From NCBI RefSeq assembly GCF_001594005.1, contig NZ_LTBA01000005.1, positions 34,057-98,056 of the forward strand: a DNA stretch of 64,000 nt, in the 5' to 3' direction. This document shows positions 1 to 8,685 of this stretch, in pieces. The position numbers and the translations under genes were made by a program. The notes below the pieces were generated by a model. That model worked only from the letters and a program-made list of their open reading frames with translations, was not told where the DNA came from and made no database searches. Within the stretch, counting starts at the first letter, position 1. Each line of letters begins with the position of its first letter. The DNA comes from Clostridium tepidiprofundi DSM 19306. Lineage in GTDB: Bacteria; Bacillota; Clostridia; Clostridiales; Clostridiaceae.

Positions 1-64
1 TGGAACATATTCTATTAATAATGTATTTAAACAGATTTCAGAGAGATTGGATTTAATAAAATAA
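1..64 (+). CDS. adk: 3' end of a gene, probably adenylate kinase
   Basis: One frame stays open from base 2 to a TAA at 62-64 and encodes about 20 residues. The short tail resembles the C-terminus of bacterial adenylate kinases (a small residue, then a V-F-x-x-I helix). In clostridial ribosomal clusters adk sits between secY and infA, usually followed by map. Here no map gene follows, so map would be missing or elsewhere. Only the tail is visible, so the assignment rests mainly on position. Confidence 0.4.
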   Translation, partial: GTYSINNVFKQISERLDLIK

Positions 65-278
65 TTTTCTGAGATTATGGGTAAAGCTACTTAACTAAGC
101 ATATATGAAAGTGCTGACATAAGTATGTTGTATATTGTTAAGTGTATTAGTTAAATGTGCTTATACTAAAAATAAACGTTATATATGTATTATATTAATT
201 AAAATTGGGAAAATATTTACTGTAGAGAGTTGTAATAATTTTCTTAGGTTAAGAGAGAATTGATAGAGGTGAAATATA
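65..278 (+). other. Non-coding gap before the KOW gene
   Basis: These 214 bases are very AT-rich and hold no convincing reading frame. A TATACT hexamer near 162-167 could be a -10 element but has no well-placed -35 partner. The only clear signal is the Shine-Dalgarno sequence AGAGGTG at 265-271 for the next gene. The map gene expected here in related clusters is absent. Confidence 0.4.
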
Positions 279-560
279 TTGGAAGATAAGAGCCTTATTG
301 GAAGAGTGGTATACTCTAAGGTAGGACGAGATAAAGATAGGCATTTTGTTGTTGTAGGTATATTGAACAAAGAATTTGTTTATATTGCGGATGGCAAATT
401 AAGAAAGATATCAAAACCTAAGAAAAAGAAATTGAAGCACCTTATTTTTACAGATAATGTAGCTGAAGAAATAAGGGAACTTATTTTAAATGGTAGTAAA
501 GTTAGTGATTTAAGAATAAAGAGATTCTTAGAGGCTGAATATGCCAATAAGGAGGTTTGA
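279..560 (+). CDS. KOW-domain RNA-binding protein (L14e/L27e-like)
   Basis: The 93-residue basic protein belongs to the small KOW-domain family that sits directly before infA in clostridial ribosomal clusters. The N-terminal part (about residues 6-45) has the KOW pattern, a G-R-V-V-Y-S-K start and later a V-Y-I-A-D-G strand, followed by a lysine-rich segment. The start is TTG at 279, placed 7 bases after AGAGGTG. It ends just before the infA Shine-Dalgarno sequence, so the two are probably co-translated. The family is thought to bind RNA or ribosomes; its exact job is not known. Confidence 0.85.
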   Translation: MEDKSLIGRVVYSKVGRDKDRHFVVVGILNKEFVYIADGKLRKISKPKKKKLKHLIFTDNVAEEIRELILNGSKVSDLRIKRFLEAEYANKEV

Positions 561-567
561 TTACCTT

Positions 568-786
568 ATGTCAAAAGATGATGTAATAGAAATGCAAGGT
601 GTAGTAGTTGAAGCTTTACCAAATGCAACGTTTAAAGTTAAACTGGAAAGCGGTCACCAAATATTAGCGCATATTTCAGGTAAACTTAGAATGAATTTCA
701 TTAGAATTTTACCTGGTGACAGAGTTAAAGTAGAGCTTTCTCCATATGATTTGACACGTGGAAGAATTGTTTGGAGAGATAAGTAA
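568..786 (+). CDS. infA: Translation initiation factor IF-1
   Basis: IF-1 is a single OB-fold protein that binds the ribosomal A site during initiation. The 72-residue length is the usual one. The sequence has the typical start [11 protein letters not shown], the core around [11 protein letters not shown] and the late [12 protein letters not shown] segment. The frame is also open from an ATG at 541, but GGAGG at 551-555 is well placed for the ATG at 568 and the family starts there. It lies between the KOW gene and rpmJ. Confidence 0.97.
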   Translation: MSKDDVIEMQGVVVEALPNATFKVKLESGHQILAHISGKLRMNFIRILPGDRVKVELSPYDLTRGRIVWRDK

Positions 787-789
787 TAA

Positions 790-915
<126 letters not shown>

Positions 916-951
916 ATAATTGATGTTTTTGAAAGTATTTTATGGTATTAT

Positions 952-993
952 ATTTTAGGTGCGGCTGTATTAGATATTCTAATAACCTAAAAT
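952..993 (+). promoter_or_regulatory. Nested hairpin in the rpmJ-rpsM gap
   Basis: The outer arms ATTTTAGGT (952-960) and ACCTAAAAT (985-993) are perfectly complementary. The inner arms TATTAGA (968-974) and TCTAATA (978-984) are too, with a 3-nt loop. The only unpaired part is the 7-nt GCGGCTG on the 5' side, so the RNA would be a 16-bp stem with one bulge. It lies about 70 bases before rpsM in the operon that carries rpsD. In other bacteria S4 autoregulates this operon, so a control role is possible, but it matches no leader I can name. Confidence 0.4.
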
Positions 994-1065
994 TTATATA
1001 TTTAATTAGTAACTTTAGATTACAATTCAATATTTTAAGAAATACCTAGGAGGTGTAAGTAGCAA

Positions 1066-1434
1066 ATGGCAAGAATAGCTGGGGTTGACCTACCAAGAGA
1101 AAAGAGAGTAGAGATTGGCTTAACATATATTTTTGGAATTGGATTGCCAAAATCTCAAGAAATATTAACTGAAACTGGTATTAATCCTGATACTAGAGTT
1201 AAAGATTTAACTGAAGAGGAAGTTTCAGCATTAAGAAGTTATATAAATAAAAATGTTATGGTTGAAGGTGACTTAAGAAGAAAGGTTGCTTTAGATATTA
1301 AGAGATTAACAGAAATAGGATGTTATAGAGGTATTAGACATAGAAGAGGCTTACCTGTAAGAGGACAAAAAACTAAGACAAATGCTAGAACTAGAAAAGG
1401 TCCTAGAAAAACTATCGCTAATAAGAAAAAATAA
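1066..1434 (+). CDS. rpsM: 30S ribosomal protein S13
   Basis: S13 sits in the head of the small subunit, contacts S19 and the P-site tRNA, and forms intersubunit bridges. The 122-residue length is normal. The start [14 protein letters not shown], the L-T-Y-I-F-G-I-G segment, the R-R-G-L-P-V-R-G-Q loop and a basic C-terminal tail are all present. The ATG follows AGGAGGTG by a normal distance. It begins the rpsM-rpsK-rpsD-rpoA-rplQ block. Confidence 0.98.
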   Translation: MARIAGVDLPREKRVEIGLTYIFGIGLPKSQEILTETGINPDTRVKDLTEEEVSALRSYINKNVMVEGDLRRKVALDIKRLTEIGCYRGIRHRRGLPVRGQKTKTNARTRKGPRKTIANKKK

Positions 1435-1456
1435 TTAATTGCGAGGAGGGATGATC

Positions 1457-1852
1457 GTGGCACCTAAGAAAGTAAAAAGAAGTAGAAGAAGAAAAGAGAA
1501 AAAGAATATTGAACATGGATGTGCTCATATTAAATCAACATTTAACAATTCAATTGTTACGTTAACTGATACTGCAGGAAACGGATTATCATGGTCAAGT
1601 GCTGGAGCTCTTGGATTTAAGGGTTCTAGAAAAGGAACACCATTTGCTGCACAGATGGCAGCTGAAACTGCTGCAAAGGCAGCTATGGAACATGGCTTAA
1701 AGAGTGTAGAGGTTTACGTTAAAGGACCAGGTGCAGGTAGAGAAGCAGCAATTAGATCACTACAAGCTGCAGGATTAGAAATTACACTAATCAAAGACGT
1801 TACACCAATACCACATAATGGATGTAGACCACCAAAAAGAAGAAGAGTTTAA
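1457..1852 (+). CDS. rpsK: 30S ribosomal protein S11
   Basis: S11 forms part of the small-subunit platform near the E site. The start chosen is GTG at 1457 (131 residues), 6 bases after GAGGAGGG at 1443-1450. An ATG at 1451 abuts the Shine-Dalgarno sequence and is too close. The [11 protein letters not shown] segment, the [14 protein letters not shown] core and the terminal [12 protein letters not shown] are all typical. Confidence 0.97.
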   Translation: MAPKKVKRSRRRKEKKNIEHGCAHIKSTFNNSIVTLTDTAGNGLSWSSAGALGFKGSRKGTPFAAQMAAETAAKAAMEHGLKSVEVYVKGPGAGREAAIRSLQAAGLEITLIKDVTPIPHNGCRPPKRRRV

Positions 1853-1873
1853 TATATAGGAGGTGTGATTTCA

Positions 1874-2494
1874 ATGGCAAGATATACAGGTGCTGTTTGC
1901 AGACAATGCAGAAGAGAGGGTATGAAACTATTCCTAAAAGGTGATAGATGTTATACAGACAAATGTGCATTTGCAAGAAGAGGCTATGCTCCAGGACAAC
2001 ATGGCCAAAGCAGAAAGAAAATGTCTAACTATGGATTACAGTTAAGAGAAAAGCAAAAAGCAAAGAGAATATATGGTATTCTTGAAAAGCAATTTAGAAG
2101 ATATTATGAAAAGGCTGAAAGAATAAAAGGAATTACTGGTGAAAATCTATTACAACTATTAGAAATGAGATTAGATAATGTTGTTTATAGATTAGGATAT
2201 GGAAATTCTAGAAAAGAAGCTAGACAGTTAGTTACACACGGTCACTTTTTAGTAAACGGAAAGAAAGTAAACATTCCATCTTACCAAGTATCAGTAAATG
2301 ATGTAATATCAGTATGTGAAAAAAGCAGAAGCTATGAAGTATTCAAGACATTTAATGAAAATCCAAAGACATTACCAAATTGGTTACAGGCTAACCAAGA
2401 TAGTTTTGAAGGAAAGGTTTTATCTAAACCAAGTAGAGATGAAATTGATGTTCCAGTAAATGAAACATTAATTGTTGAGTTATATAGTAAATAA
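1874..2494 (+). CDS. rpsD: 30S ribosomal protein S4, zinc-binding form
   Basis: S4 nucleates 16S rRNA folding and belongs to the helicase face of the ribosome. The 206-residue protein starts at the ATG at 1874, after AGGTG. Cysteines 9, 12, 26 and 31 form the zinc-binding (C+) N-terminus. The S4 RNA-binding domain follows, with L-D-N-V-V-Y-R-L-G and a [10 protein letters not shown] loop. It lies between rpsK and rpoA, so an S4 autoregulatory loop could cover this operon. Confidence 0.97.
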   Translation: MARYTGAVCRQCRREGMKLFLKGDRCYTDKCAFARRGYAPGQHGQSRKKMSNYGLQLREKQKAKRIYGILEKQFRRYYEKAERIKGITGENLLQLLEMRLDNVVYRLGYGNSRKEARQLVTHGHFLVNGKKVNIPSYQVSVNDVISVCEKSRSYEVFKTFNENPKTLPNWLQANQDSFEGKVLSKPSRDEIDVPVNETLIVELYSK

Positions 2495-2557
2495 TTGAAG
2501 TGTAGAGTCAGTTGCCCTCAGGTGAGGTATAAATTCCGAATAAAGGAGGGTTATTAA

Positions 2558-3505
2558 ATGTTAGAAATAGAAAAGCCAAAAATCGAGTGCGTAAAAAGTG
2601 CTGAAGATTTTACCTATGGGAAATTTGTTATTGAACCATTGGAAAGAGGATATGGAATTACATTAGGAAATTCTCTAAGGAGAATATTACTTTCTTCATT
2701 ACCAGGAGCTGCGGCTAGTTGGGTTAAAATTGATGGTGTACTTCATGAATTTTCTACTGTTAAAGGTGTTAAGGAAGATGTTACGGAATTAATACTTAAC
2801 ATTAAGCAATTAGCATTGAAGATGAATGGAGAAGAGTCTAGTGTAATTGTTATCGATAAACAGGGCGAATGTGAAGTAACTGGTGCGGATATTATTACAG
2901 ATGGAAGTGTTGAAGTAGTAAATAAGGATTTACATATTGCGTCTTTAGATAAAGATGGTAGATTGCATATGGAGATCAATGTAAGAAGAGGAAGAGGCTA
3001 TGTATCACAGGCAAGAAACAAAGATGATGAAATGCCTATAGCAACTATACCTGTTGATTCCATATATACTCCAGTTAAAAAAGTAAACTTTAAAGTTGAA
3101 AATACAAGAGTAGGTCAGATAACTGATTATGACAAATTAGAGCTTGAAGTTTGGACTGATGGAACTATTAAGCCAGAAGAAGCAGTAAGTCTTTCAGCTA
3201 AAATTCTTATTGAGCATTTCAAATTGTTTATGACATTAACTGATCATGCAGATGATGTTGAAATAATGGTTGAAAAGGAAGAAGATAAGAAAGAAAAAGT
3301 TCTTGAAATGACTATAGAGGAACTTGATTTATCAGTTAGAAGCTACAATTGTTTAAAGAGAGCAGGTATAAATACTGTTCAGGAATTAACTGAGAGAACT
3401 ATGGATGATATGATGAAAGTAAGAAATCTTGGTAAGAAGTCTCTTGAAGAAGTTCAGAACAAACTCAGAGAACTAGATTTGAGCTTAAAAAAGAGTGAGG
3501 ATTAA
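2558..3505 (+). CDS. rpoA: RNA polymerase alpha subunit
   Basis: This 315-residue protein is the alpha subunit, which dimerises to seed RNA polymerase assembly and contacts activators and UP elements. The N-terminal domain (about 1-230) has [17 protein letters not shown]. After an acidic lysine-rich linker, the C-terminal domain (about 248-310) has [14 protein letters not shown] and [12 protein letters not shown] short stem, CCTC/GAGG around 2516-2527, lies in the gap after rpsD, just before the Shine-Dalgarno sequence. Confidence 0.98.
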   Translation: MLEIEKPKIECVKSAEDFTYGKFVIEPLERGYGITLGNSLRRILLSSLPGAAASWVKIDGVLHEFSTVKGVKEDVTELILNIKQLALKMNGEESSVIVIDKQGECEVTGADIITDGSVEVVNKDLHIASLDKDGRLHMEINVRRGRGYVSQARNKDDEMPIATIPVDSIYTPVKKVNFKVENTRVGQITDYDKLELEVWTDGTIKPEEAVSLSAKILIEHFKLFMTLTDHADDVEIMVEKEEDKKEKVLEMTIEELDLSVRSYNCLKRAGINTVQELTERTMDDMMKVRNLGKKSLEEVQNKLRELDLSLKKSED

Positions 3506-3517
3506 GGAGGGAGAGCA

Positions 3518-3859
3518 ATGGCAGGATATCGTAAGTTGGGGCGTCCAACTGACCAAAGAAAATCAATGTTGAGAAATCTTGTTACTAGTCTTTTGAAACA
3601 TGGTAAAATAGAAACTACTGTAACAAGAGCTAAAGAAACTAGAAAATTAGCTGAAAAAATGATTACTCTTGCAAAAAGAGGAGATTTAGATGCTAGAAGA
3701 CAGGTTCTTTCATTTGTAACAGAAAAAGAGGTTGTAAATAACCTTTTTAGTGATATTGCTCCTAAGTATGTTGATAGAAACGGTGGATATACAAGAATGT
3801 ATAAGATGGGTCCAAGAAGAGGAGACGCAGCTGAAGTTGTAATATTAGAATTAGTTTAA
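3518..3859 (+). CDS. rplQ: 50S ribosomal protein L17
   Basis: L17 is a large-subunit protein near the exit-tunnel side. The 113 residues start [20 protein letters not shown] and carry the [16 protein letters not shown] segment seen across bacteria. The ATG lies 12 bases after the rpoA stop, with GGAGGG between. It is the last gene before a strong terminator. Confidence 0.98.
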   Translation: MAGYRKLGRPTDQRKSMLRNLVTSLLKHGKIETTVTRAKETRKLAEKMITLAKRGDLDARRQVLSFVTEKEVVNNLFSDIAPKYVDRNGGYTRMYKMGPRRGDAAEVVILELV

Positions 3860-3863
3860 CCTG

Positions 3864-3901
3864 CGGGGGATTAAGTAAGATTAAACTTAGTCCCCGTTTT
3901 A
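3864..3901 (+). terminator. Terminator after rplQ
   Basis: The arms at 3866-3876 and 3885-3895 pair over 11 bp (one G-T pair) around an 8-nt loop, with four G-C pairs at the base. A short T run follows at 3897-3900. It ends the ribosomal operon before the ecf genes. Confidence 0.85.
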
Positions 3902-4021
3902 TTAAACTGTTTATCAAAAATGCGGAGAAATGATATTGATGACTTACTTCTAATATTATTAATAAGTGAGATAGATATCACGTGAGTAGTAATATAAGTT
4001 TAAAATGAAGTAGGAATGAGT

Positions 4022-4867
4022 ATGGGAAAACAGATTATTAATTGTAAAGATGTTTATTTTGAGTATGAAGGAAATGAAACTGATTCATCGAGAATAGCAT
4101 TAGATGGAATCGATTTAAATATAGATGAAGGTGAATTTGTAGTAATTTTAGGCCAAAATGGTTCAGGAAAATCAACTTTAGCAAAACATTTTAATGCATT
4201 ATTGGTTCCAAGTATGGGAAAAGTATTTGTCTCTGGATTTGATTCTTCAATAGAGGAAAACTTGTGGAATATTAGAAGTTCAGCAGGGATGGTATTTCAG
4301 AATCCAGATAACCAGATAGTTGCAACTATCGTAGAAGAAGATGTAGCCTTTGGACCTGAAAACTTAGGTATTGAACCACAAGAGATACGTAAAAGAGTGG
4401 ATGATGCATTAAAAAAAGTAGATATGTATGAATATAGAAAGCATGCTCCATATTTATTATCTGGAGGACAAAAGCAGAGAGTTGCAATAGCTGGAATATT
4501 AGCTATGAGAACAAAGTGTATCATTTTTGATGAGCCAACTGCTATGCTAGATCCATACGGCAGAAAAGAGGTAATTGAAACTATACATAATCTCAATAAA
4601 AAGTATGGAATTACAATTGTGTTGATTACACATTATATGGAAGAAGCAGTTGAAGCAGATAAAGTAATAGTTATGGATAGAGGCAAGATTGTTATGCAGG
4701 GTAAACCGAGGGAAATATTTAGTGATGTTCCTAATATGAAGAGTGTCGGTTTAGATGTGCCTCAAGTTACTGAACTTGCTTATCTATTAAAACAAGAAGG
4801 AATTGATATAGATACAGATATAATAAATATTGATGAGATGGTGGATGCTTTATGTCAATTAAGATAG
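4022..4867 (+). CDS. ecfA1: ECF transporter ATPase EcfA1
   Basis: One of the two ATPases that energise group II ECF vitamin and metal transporters. It has Walker [10 protein letters not shown] (about residues 44-52), the Q-loop F-Q-N-P-D-N-Q, signature LSGGQKQR, Walker B I-I-F-D-E-P-T and H-loop I-T-H-Y. The ATG at 4022 is preferred because AGGA at 4012-4015 is 6 bases away, while an in-frame ATG at 4016 abuts it. It overlaps ecfA2 by 16 bases. The substrate-binding S component is not in this window, so the module is probably shared by several. Confidence 0.93.
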   Translation: MGKQIINCKDVYFEYEGNETDSSRIALDGIDLNIDEGEFVVILGQNGSGKSTLAKHFNALLVPSMGKVFVSGFDSSIEENLWNIRSSAGMVFQNPDNQIVATIVEEDVAFGPENLGIEPQEIRKRVDDALKKVDMYEYRKHAPYLLSGGQKQRVAIAGILAMRTKCIIFDEPTAMLDPYGRKEVIETIHNLNKKYGITIVLITHYMEEAVEADKVIVMDRGKIVMQGKPREIFSDVPNMKSVGLDVPQVTELAYLLKQEGIDIDTDIINIDEMVDALCQLR

Positions 4868-5709
4868 AAAATTTATCATATGTATATATGCCTGATACGC
4901 CATTTGAAAAGAAAGCTTTAGATAATATATCAATGGAGATACGTGATGGTGAATTTGTGGCTTTAATTGGACACACTGGTTCAGGGAAATCAACATTGAT
5001 TCAGCATATTAATGGATTACTTGTCCCTACTAGTGGGAAGATATATGTAGATGATTTAGATATTACTAGTAAGAAAGTAAACATGAGCGATATTAGAAAA
5101 AAAGTTGGACTTGTTTTTCAATATCCTGAATATCAACTTTTTGAGGAAACAGTAGAAAAGGATATTGCTTTTGGCCCAAGTAATTTAGGATTATCGAATA
5201 AAGAAATAGACAAAAGGGTACGCCGTGCAATGGAAATTGTAGGGCTTAGTTACGAAAAATATAAAGATATTTCACCATTTGAATTGAGTGGTGGGCAAAA
5301 GAGAAGAATAGCGATTGCAGGTGTAATTGCTATGGAACCTAAAATATTAATTTTAGATGAACCTGCAGCGGGGTTAGATCCGAGAGGTAGAGATGAAATA
5401 TTAACTAAGATCAAACAGTTGCATAAAGAATATAATATGACTATAATTTTAGTTTCGCATAGCATGGAAGAAGTTGCGATGGTTGCTGATAAGATTTTTG
5501 TTTTATCAAAAGGCAAATGTATATTGCAGGGAAGTAAAAGAGAAGTATTTAAGCAGTCAGATGTACTTGAGAGCGTAGGACTTGCAGTTCCACAAGTTAC
5601 TTATTTAATTAAAAAATTAAATGAAAGAGGCTTTGAATTGCCAGAAGATGTTTTTACTATTGAACAGGCTAAAGAAGTCTTGTTAAAAAAAATTAGAATT
5701 CGAAAATAA
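4852..5709 (+). CDS. ecfA2: ECF transporter ATPase EcfA2
   Basis: The second ATPase of the ECF module, 285 residues. Walker [10 protein letters not shown], the Q-loop F-Q-Y-P-E-Y-Q, signature ELSGGQKRR, Walker [11 protein letters not shown] and H-loop V-S-H are intact. It starts inside the end of ecfA1, which points to coupled translation. The order ecfA1-ecfA2-ecfT-truA-rplM-rpsI is standard in Firmicutes. Confidence 0.93.
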   Translation: MSIKIENLSYVYMPDTPFEKKALDNISMEIRDGEFVALIGHTGSGKSTLIQHINGLLVPTSGKIYVDDLDITSKKVNMSDIRKKVGLVFQYPEYQLFEETVEKDIAFGPSNLGLSNKEIDKRVRRAMEIVGLSYEKYKDISPFELSGGQKRRIAIAGVIAMEPKILILDEPAAGLDPRGRDEILTKIKQLHKEYNMTIILVSHSMEEVAMVADKIFVLSKGKCILQGSKREVFKQSDVLESVGLAVPQVTYLIKKLNERGFELPEDVFTIEQAKEVLLKKIRIRK

Positions 5710-5760
5710 TGTGTATAGTGCATTTAAATATATATGTTTTACTATTATTTTTATGATGAT

Positions 5761-5778
5761 CCCACTTGTACAAGTGGG
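5761..5778 (+). terminator. Hairpin between ecfA2 and ecfT
   Basis: A perfect palindrome, CCCACTT-GTAC-AAGTGGG, is followed by AGTTTTAAAA. It may act as a weak terminator or processing stem between ecfA2 and ecfT. Its core is the same CCCACTT/AAGTGGG pair found in the IS605-end-like repeats elsewhere in the window, so it could instead be a solo remnant of that family. Confidence 0.45.
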
Positions 5779-5794
5779 AGTTTTAAAATAATTT

Positions 5795-5839
5795 AGAGGG
5801 GGGACATTAAGCAAAATTGTTTTTGCTTAAATAATAATG
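5795..5839 (+). promoter_or_regulatory. SD-hairpin-AUG arrangement of ecfT
   Basis: The strong purine run AGAGGGGGG (5795-5803) is 33 bases before the ATG at 5837, too far for normal use. The gap contains a perfect 10-bp hairpin, TTAAGCAAAA at 5807-5816 and TTTTGCTTAA at 5821-5830 with a 4-nt loop. Folding removes 24 bases and leaves about 9 between the Shine-Dalgarno sequence and AUG. An in-frame TAA at 5828-5830 rules out an earlier start. Confidence 0.6.
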
Positions 5840-6634
5840 ATAAAGGATATAACAATAGGGCAATATGTACCTGGAGATTCATTTGTGCATAAGGTAGATC
5901 CTAGGATAAAAATTATAATTTCATTTATATACATAATTGATTTATTTATAATAAATAATTTTCAAGGATACATATATGTAGTTTTGTTCTTAGGTTTAAT
6001 TATTTATGCTTCTAGAATCCATTTTAGATATATTTATAAAGGACTTAAACCCATATTTGTTTTACTATTGATTACTGCAATATTGAATGTTTTTATGACT
6101 AAAGGTGGAGATTTGATTTTTACATGGAAGTTTATACATATTTATAGAAGAGGAGTTGAGGTTGCGGCATTTATGGTATTAAGATTGACATTTTTGATTG
6201 TTGGAACTTCAATACTTACGTTGACAACATCTCCAATAGAATTGACTGATGGAATTGAAAAATTATTAAATCCATTAAAGAAAATAGGGTTTCCAGCACA
6301 TGAATTGGCTATGATGATGACAATTGCTTTGAGATTTATTCCTACATTGATGGATGAAACAGATAAAATTATGAAAGCACAAAAATCTAGAGGAGCTGAT
6401 TTCGAATCTGGAAATATAGTAAATAGAGCAAAAAATTTAATTCCTATACTTGTACCTTTGTTTATAAGTTCATTTAGAAGAGCTGATGATTTAGCTACAG
6501 CCATGGAAGCTAGATGTTATAGAGGTGGAGAAGGTAGAACAAGAATGAAACAACTTAAGTTTACGAGTAAGGACTTAATTGCTGTGTTCATATTTGCTGT
6601 TTTTGTTGCTATATCCATAATATCGAGGAAATAA
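5837..6634 (+). CDS. ecfT: ECF transporter transmembrane protein EcfT
   Basis: EcfT is the membrane coupling subunit that links the two ATPases to an S component. The 265 residues hold several hydrophobic segments (about 25-65, 70-90, 110-135 and a final one at 243-262). The two coupling-helix motifs with Ala-Arg-Gly-like cores appear as K-A-Q-K-S-R-G-A-D and A-M-E-A-R-C-Y-R-G-G. The start is fixed by an in-frame stop just upstream and uses an unusual hairpin-spaced Shine-Dalgarno sequence. Confidence 0.92.
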   Translation: MIKDITIGQYVPGDSFVHKVDPRIKIIISFIYIIDLFIINNFQGYIYVVLFLGLIIYASRIHFRYIYKGLKPIFVLLLITAILNVFMTKGGDLIFTWKFIHIYRRGVEVAAFMVLRLTFLIVGTSILTLTTSPIELTDGIEKLLNPLKKIGFPAHELAMMMTIALRFIPTLMDETDKIMKAQKSRGADFESGNIVNRAKNLIPILVPLFISSFRRADDLATAMEARCYRGGEGRTRMKQLKFTSKDLIAVFIFAVFVAISIISRK

Positions 6635-6681
6635 GAGAAAAGATAACAGTTAAGTTTGAAATTATAAGAGGAAGTGAGTTT

Positions 6682-7416
6682 ATGAGAAATATTAAACTCA
6701 TAATTGAGTATGATGGAACTAAATATTCTGGGTGGCAGAAGCAGAATAATGCATTGACTATTCAAGAAGTTGTTGAGAATGCAATTGTTTCTATAACGAA
6801 TGAAAACATTAATTTAATTGGTTCAAGTAGAACTGATGCTGGTGTTCATGCTAAAGGGTTTACTGCAAATTTTACAACGGAGAGCAAAATACCAGCTCAA
6901 AAATTTAGAGAAGCAATAAATAGCAAATTACCTAACGATATTGTTATATTAAAGTCTGAAGAAGTTGATATTAACTTTCATTCAAGATATCATAGTACAG
7001 GAAAGATATATGTATACACAATAATAAATAGGTATGAACCTATAGCAATTGGAAGAGATTATGTTTATCATTATAAGAATAAATTAGATATTGAATTAAT
7101 GAAAAGGGCAAGTAAATATTTTATTGGTAAACACGATTTTACTTCTTTTATGAAAAAAGGGAGTTCAGTTAAAACTACTGTAAGAACAATTACTAGATTG
7201 GATGTTCAAAAGGAAAACGATAAATTAACAATAACTGTGTCAGCTGATGGCTTTTTATATAATATGGTTAGAATAATTGTAGGTACATTGATTGATGTAG
7301 GAATAGGAAAGATAAAACCAGAAGAAATTAGGAATATATTGTATTCAAAAGATAGGACAAAGGCAGGTGGGTGTGCACCAGCTTGTGGACTATGTTTAGT
7401 TGAGGTACTTTATTAA
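6682..7416 (+). CDS. truA: tRNA pseudouridine(38-40) synthase TruA
   Basis: TruA makes pseudouridine at positions 38-40 of tRNA anticodon arms. The 244-residue protein has the R-T-D-A-G-V-H-A motif with the catalytic aspartate at residue 52. Other typical parts are E-Y-D-G-T-K-Y-S-G-W near the start and F-L-Y-N-M-V-R near residue 195. GAGGAAGTGAG precedes the ATG. It stands in its usual place between ecfT and rplM. Confidence 0.96.
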   Translation: MRNIKLIIEYDGTKYSGWQKQNNALTIQEVVENAIVSITNENINLIGSSRTDAGVHAKGFTANFTTESKIPAQKFREAINSKLPNDIVILKSEEVDINFHSRYHSTGKIYVYTIINRYEPIAIGRDYVYHYKNKLDIELMKRASKYFIGKHDFTSFMKKGSSVKTTVRTITRLDVQKENDKLTITVSADGFLYNMVRIIVGTLIDVGIGKIKPEEIRNILYSKDRTKAGGCAPACGLCLVEVLY

Positions 7417-7458
7417 ATTTTATAGTGTGTTTTATTCACTTTAATAAGCGTATATATC

Positions 7459-7487
7459 TTGACACACTAGGATGAATGTATTATAAT
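7459..7487 (+). promoter_or_regulatory. Consensus promoter for rplM-rpsI
   Basis: TTGACA at 7459-7464 and TATAAT at 7482-7487 are separated by exactly 17 bp, a perfect match to the housekeeping sigma consensus. Transcription should start near 7494, leaving a leader of almost 90 nt before rplM. Confidence 0.9.
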
Positions 7488-7493
7488 TGTTAG

Positions 7494-7575
7494 AGTTGTT
7501 ATTGTAATAGTATGTTAAGATCCACTAGCCCCGGGTCTTTTACGTATAGATTATTCATGTAAGTTCAGGGAGGGA
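7494..7575 (+). ncRNA. Probable L13 leader
   Basis: An untranslated leader of about 85 nt separates the consensus promoter from rplM. Low-GC Firmicutes carry an L13 leader at this exact place, through which L13 represses rplM-rpsI. The sequence has short complementary blocks, but I could not match it position by position to the family, so the call rests largely on location. Confidence 0.5.
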
Positions 7576-7580
7576 GAAAA

Positions 7581-8015
7581 ATGAAGTCATACTTAGCAAA
7601 ACCACATGAAGTAGAAAGAAAATGGTATGTAATTGATGTTGAAGGAAAGACATTAGGTAGAGCAGCAAGTCAGGTAGCATCTATTTTAAGAGGAAAACAT
7701 AAACCAATATATACTCCAAATGTTGATACAGGAGATTTTGTAATTATAGTTAATGCAGATAAAGTTGTATTGACTGGTAAGAAATTAGAACAGAAAAAAT
7801 TAAGACACCATTCATTATACCCAGGTGGATTAAAGGAAATGTCATATAGAGATGCTTTAGCTAAAAAGCCTGAATTTGTATTTTATGAAGCAGTTAGAAG
7901 AATGATGCCAAAGGGAAAATTAGGACGTCAGATGCTTAAAAAATTGAAGGTTTATAGCGGACCAGAGCATAATCATGAAGCTCAAAAACCAGAAGTATTA
8001 GAATTGAAATATTAA
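7581..8015 (+). CDS. rplM: 50S ribosomal protein L13
   Basis: L13 is an early-assembly large-subunit protein. The 144-residue length is usual. Conserved stretches include [13 protein letters not shown] at residues 15-27, D-F-V-I-I-V-N-A near 50, and M-L-P-K-G-x-L-G-R as M-M-P-K-G-K-L-G-R. The ATG follows GGGAGGGAG. It forms a two-gene unit with rpsI. Confidence 0.98.
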   Translation: MKSYLAKPHEVERKWYVIDVEGKTLGRAASQVASILRGKHKPIYTPNVDTGDFVIIVNADKVVLTGKKLEQKKLRHHSLYPGGLKEMSYRDALAKKPEFVFYEAVRRMMPKGKLGRQMLKKLKVYSGPEHNHEAQKPEVLELKY

Positions 8016-8046
8016 TATTCGATAAGTGCTGGAGGGAGGAAGAAAA

Positions 8047-8439
8047 ATGGCAAAAGTTCAATATTTTGGAACAGGTAGAAGAAAGAAGTCAGTTGCAAGA
8101 GTTAGACTTGTACCAGGAGAAGGGCGAGTTGTAATAAATAAAAGAGATATTGATGATTACTTTGGATTAGATACTTTAAAGGTTATTGTTAATCAACCAC
8201 TAGTTTTAACAGGAACTAAAGAAAAATTCGATGTATTAGTTAATGTTCATGGTGGAGGTTTCACAGGTCAAGCTGGAGCAATCAGACATGGTATTGCAAG
8301 AGCACTTGTAAAAGCTGATGAAACTTTGAAGCCAGAAATAAAAGCTGCTGGATACTTAACAAGAGATCCAAGAATGAAAGAAAGAAAGAAATACGGTCTT
8401 AAAAAAGCAAGAAGAGCTCCACAGTTCTCAAAGAGATAA
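8047..8439 (+). CDS. rpsI: 30S ribosomal protein S9
   Basis: S9 reaches the P-site tRNA with its C-terminal tail. The ATG at 8047 gives 130 residues and follows GGAGGGAGGA at 8031-8040; an earlier in-frame start at 8026 lies before that site. G-T-G-R-R-K-S-V-A-R-V-R near the start, [14 protein letters not shown] in the middle and the C-terminal [12 protein letters not shown] are diagnostic. Confidence 0.98.
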   Translation: MAKVQYFGTGRRKKSVARVRLVPGEGRVVINKRDIDDYFGLDTLKVIVNQPLVLTGTKEKFDVLVNVHGGGFTGQAGAIRHGIARALVKADETLKPEIKAAGYLTRDPRMKERKKYGLKKARRAPQFSKR

Positions 8440-8453
8440 TTTGTTGCTTGTTC

Positions 8454-8487
8454 GAGAGAGAAGTTATTATACTTCTCTCTTTTTTTA
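8454..8487 (+). terminator. Terminator after rpsI
   Basis: AGAGAGAAGT (8455-8464) and ACTTCTCTCT (8471-8480) form a perfect 10-bp stem with a 6-nt loop, followed by seven Ts. This is a textbook intrinsic terminator. Confidence 0.95.
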
Positions 8488-8555
8488 CGTAGATTTTGAA
8501 AATGAACTTATTTTGTTAAAGTAAAACATCGATATTTGTATAAATAATTTGAGTT

Positions 8556-8593
8556 ATGTTAAATCTATGTTAAGTAGCTTAAATTCATGTTAA
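8556..8593 (+). promoter_or_regulatory. Pho-box-like repeats before the phosphate transporter
   Basis: ATGTTAA occurs at 8556-8562, 8567-8573 and 8587-8593. The first two are 11 bp apart and the third is 20 bp further on, with a degenerate AGCTTAA between. On the other strand each reads TTAACAT, which matches the TTAACA-type direct repeat with about 11-bp period bound by PhoP in Bacillus. It lies before a TATAAC hexamer (8617-8622) and the Na/Pi cotransporter gene. Confidence 0.5.
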
Positions 8594-8685
8594 AAAAATG
8601 AAAAACTATTAACTTGTATAACTAATTGATGTATTATGAAAATGGAGTTATGTGTCTATATAATTTTATAATATGGAGGGATAAT

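Noticed and set aside
541..567. Earlier start of infA at ATG 541
   Set aside because: It would put the ribosome site GGAGG inside the gene and add nine residues absent from IF-1 proteins.
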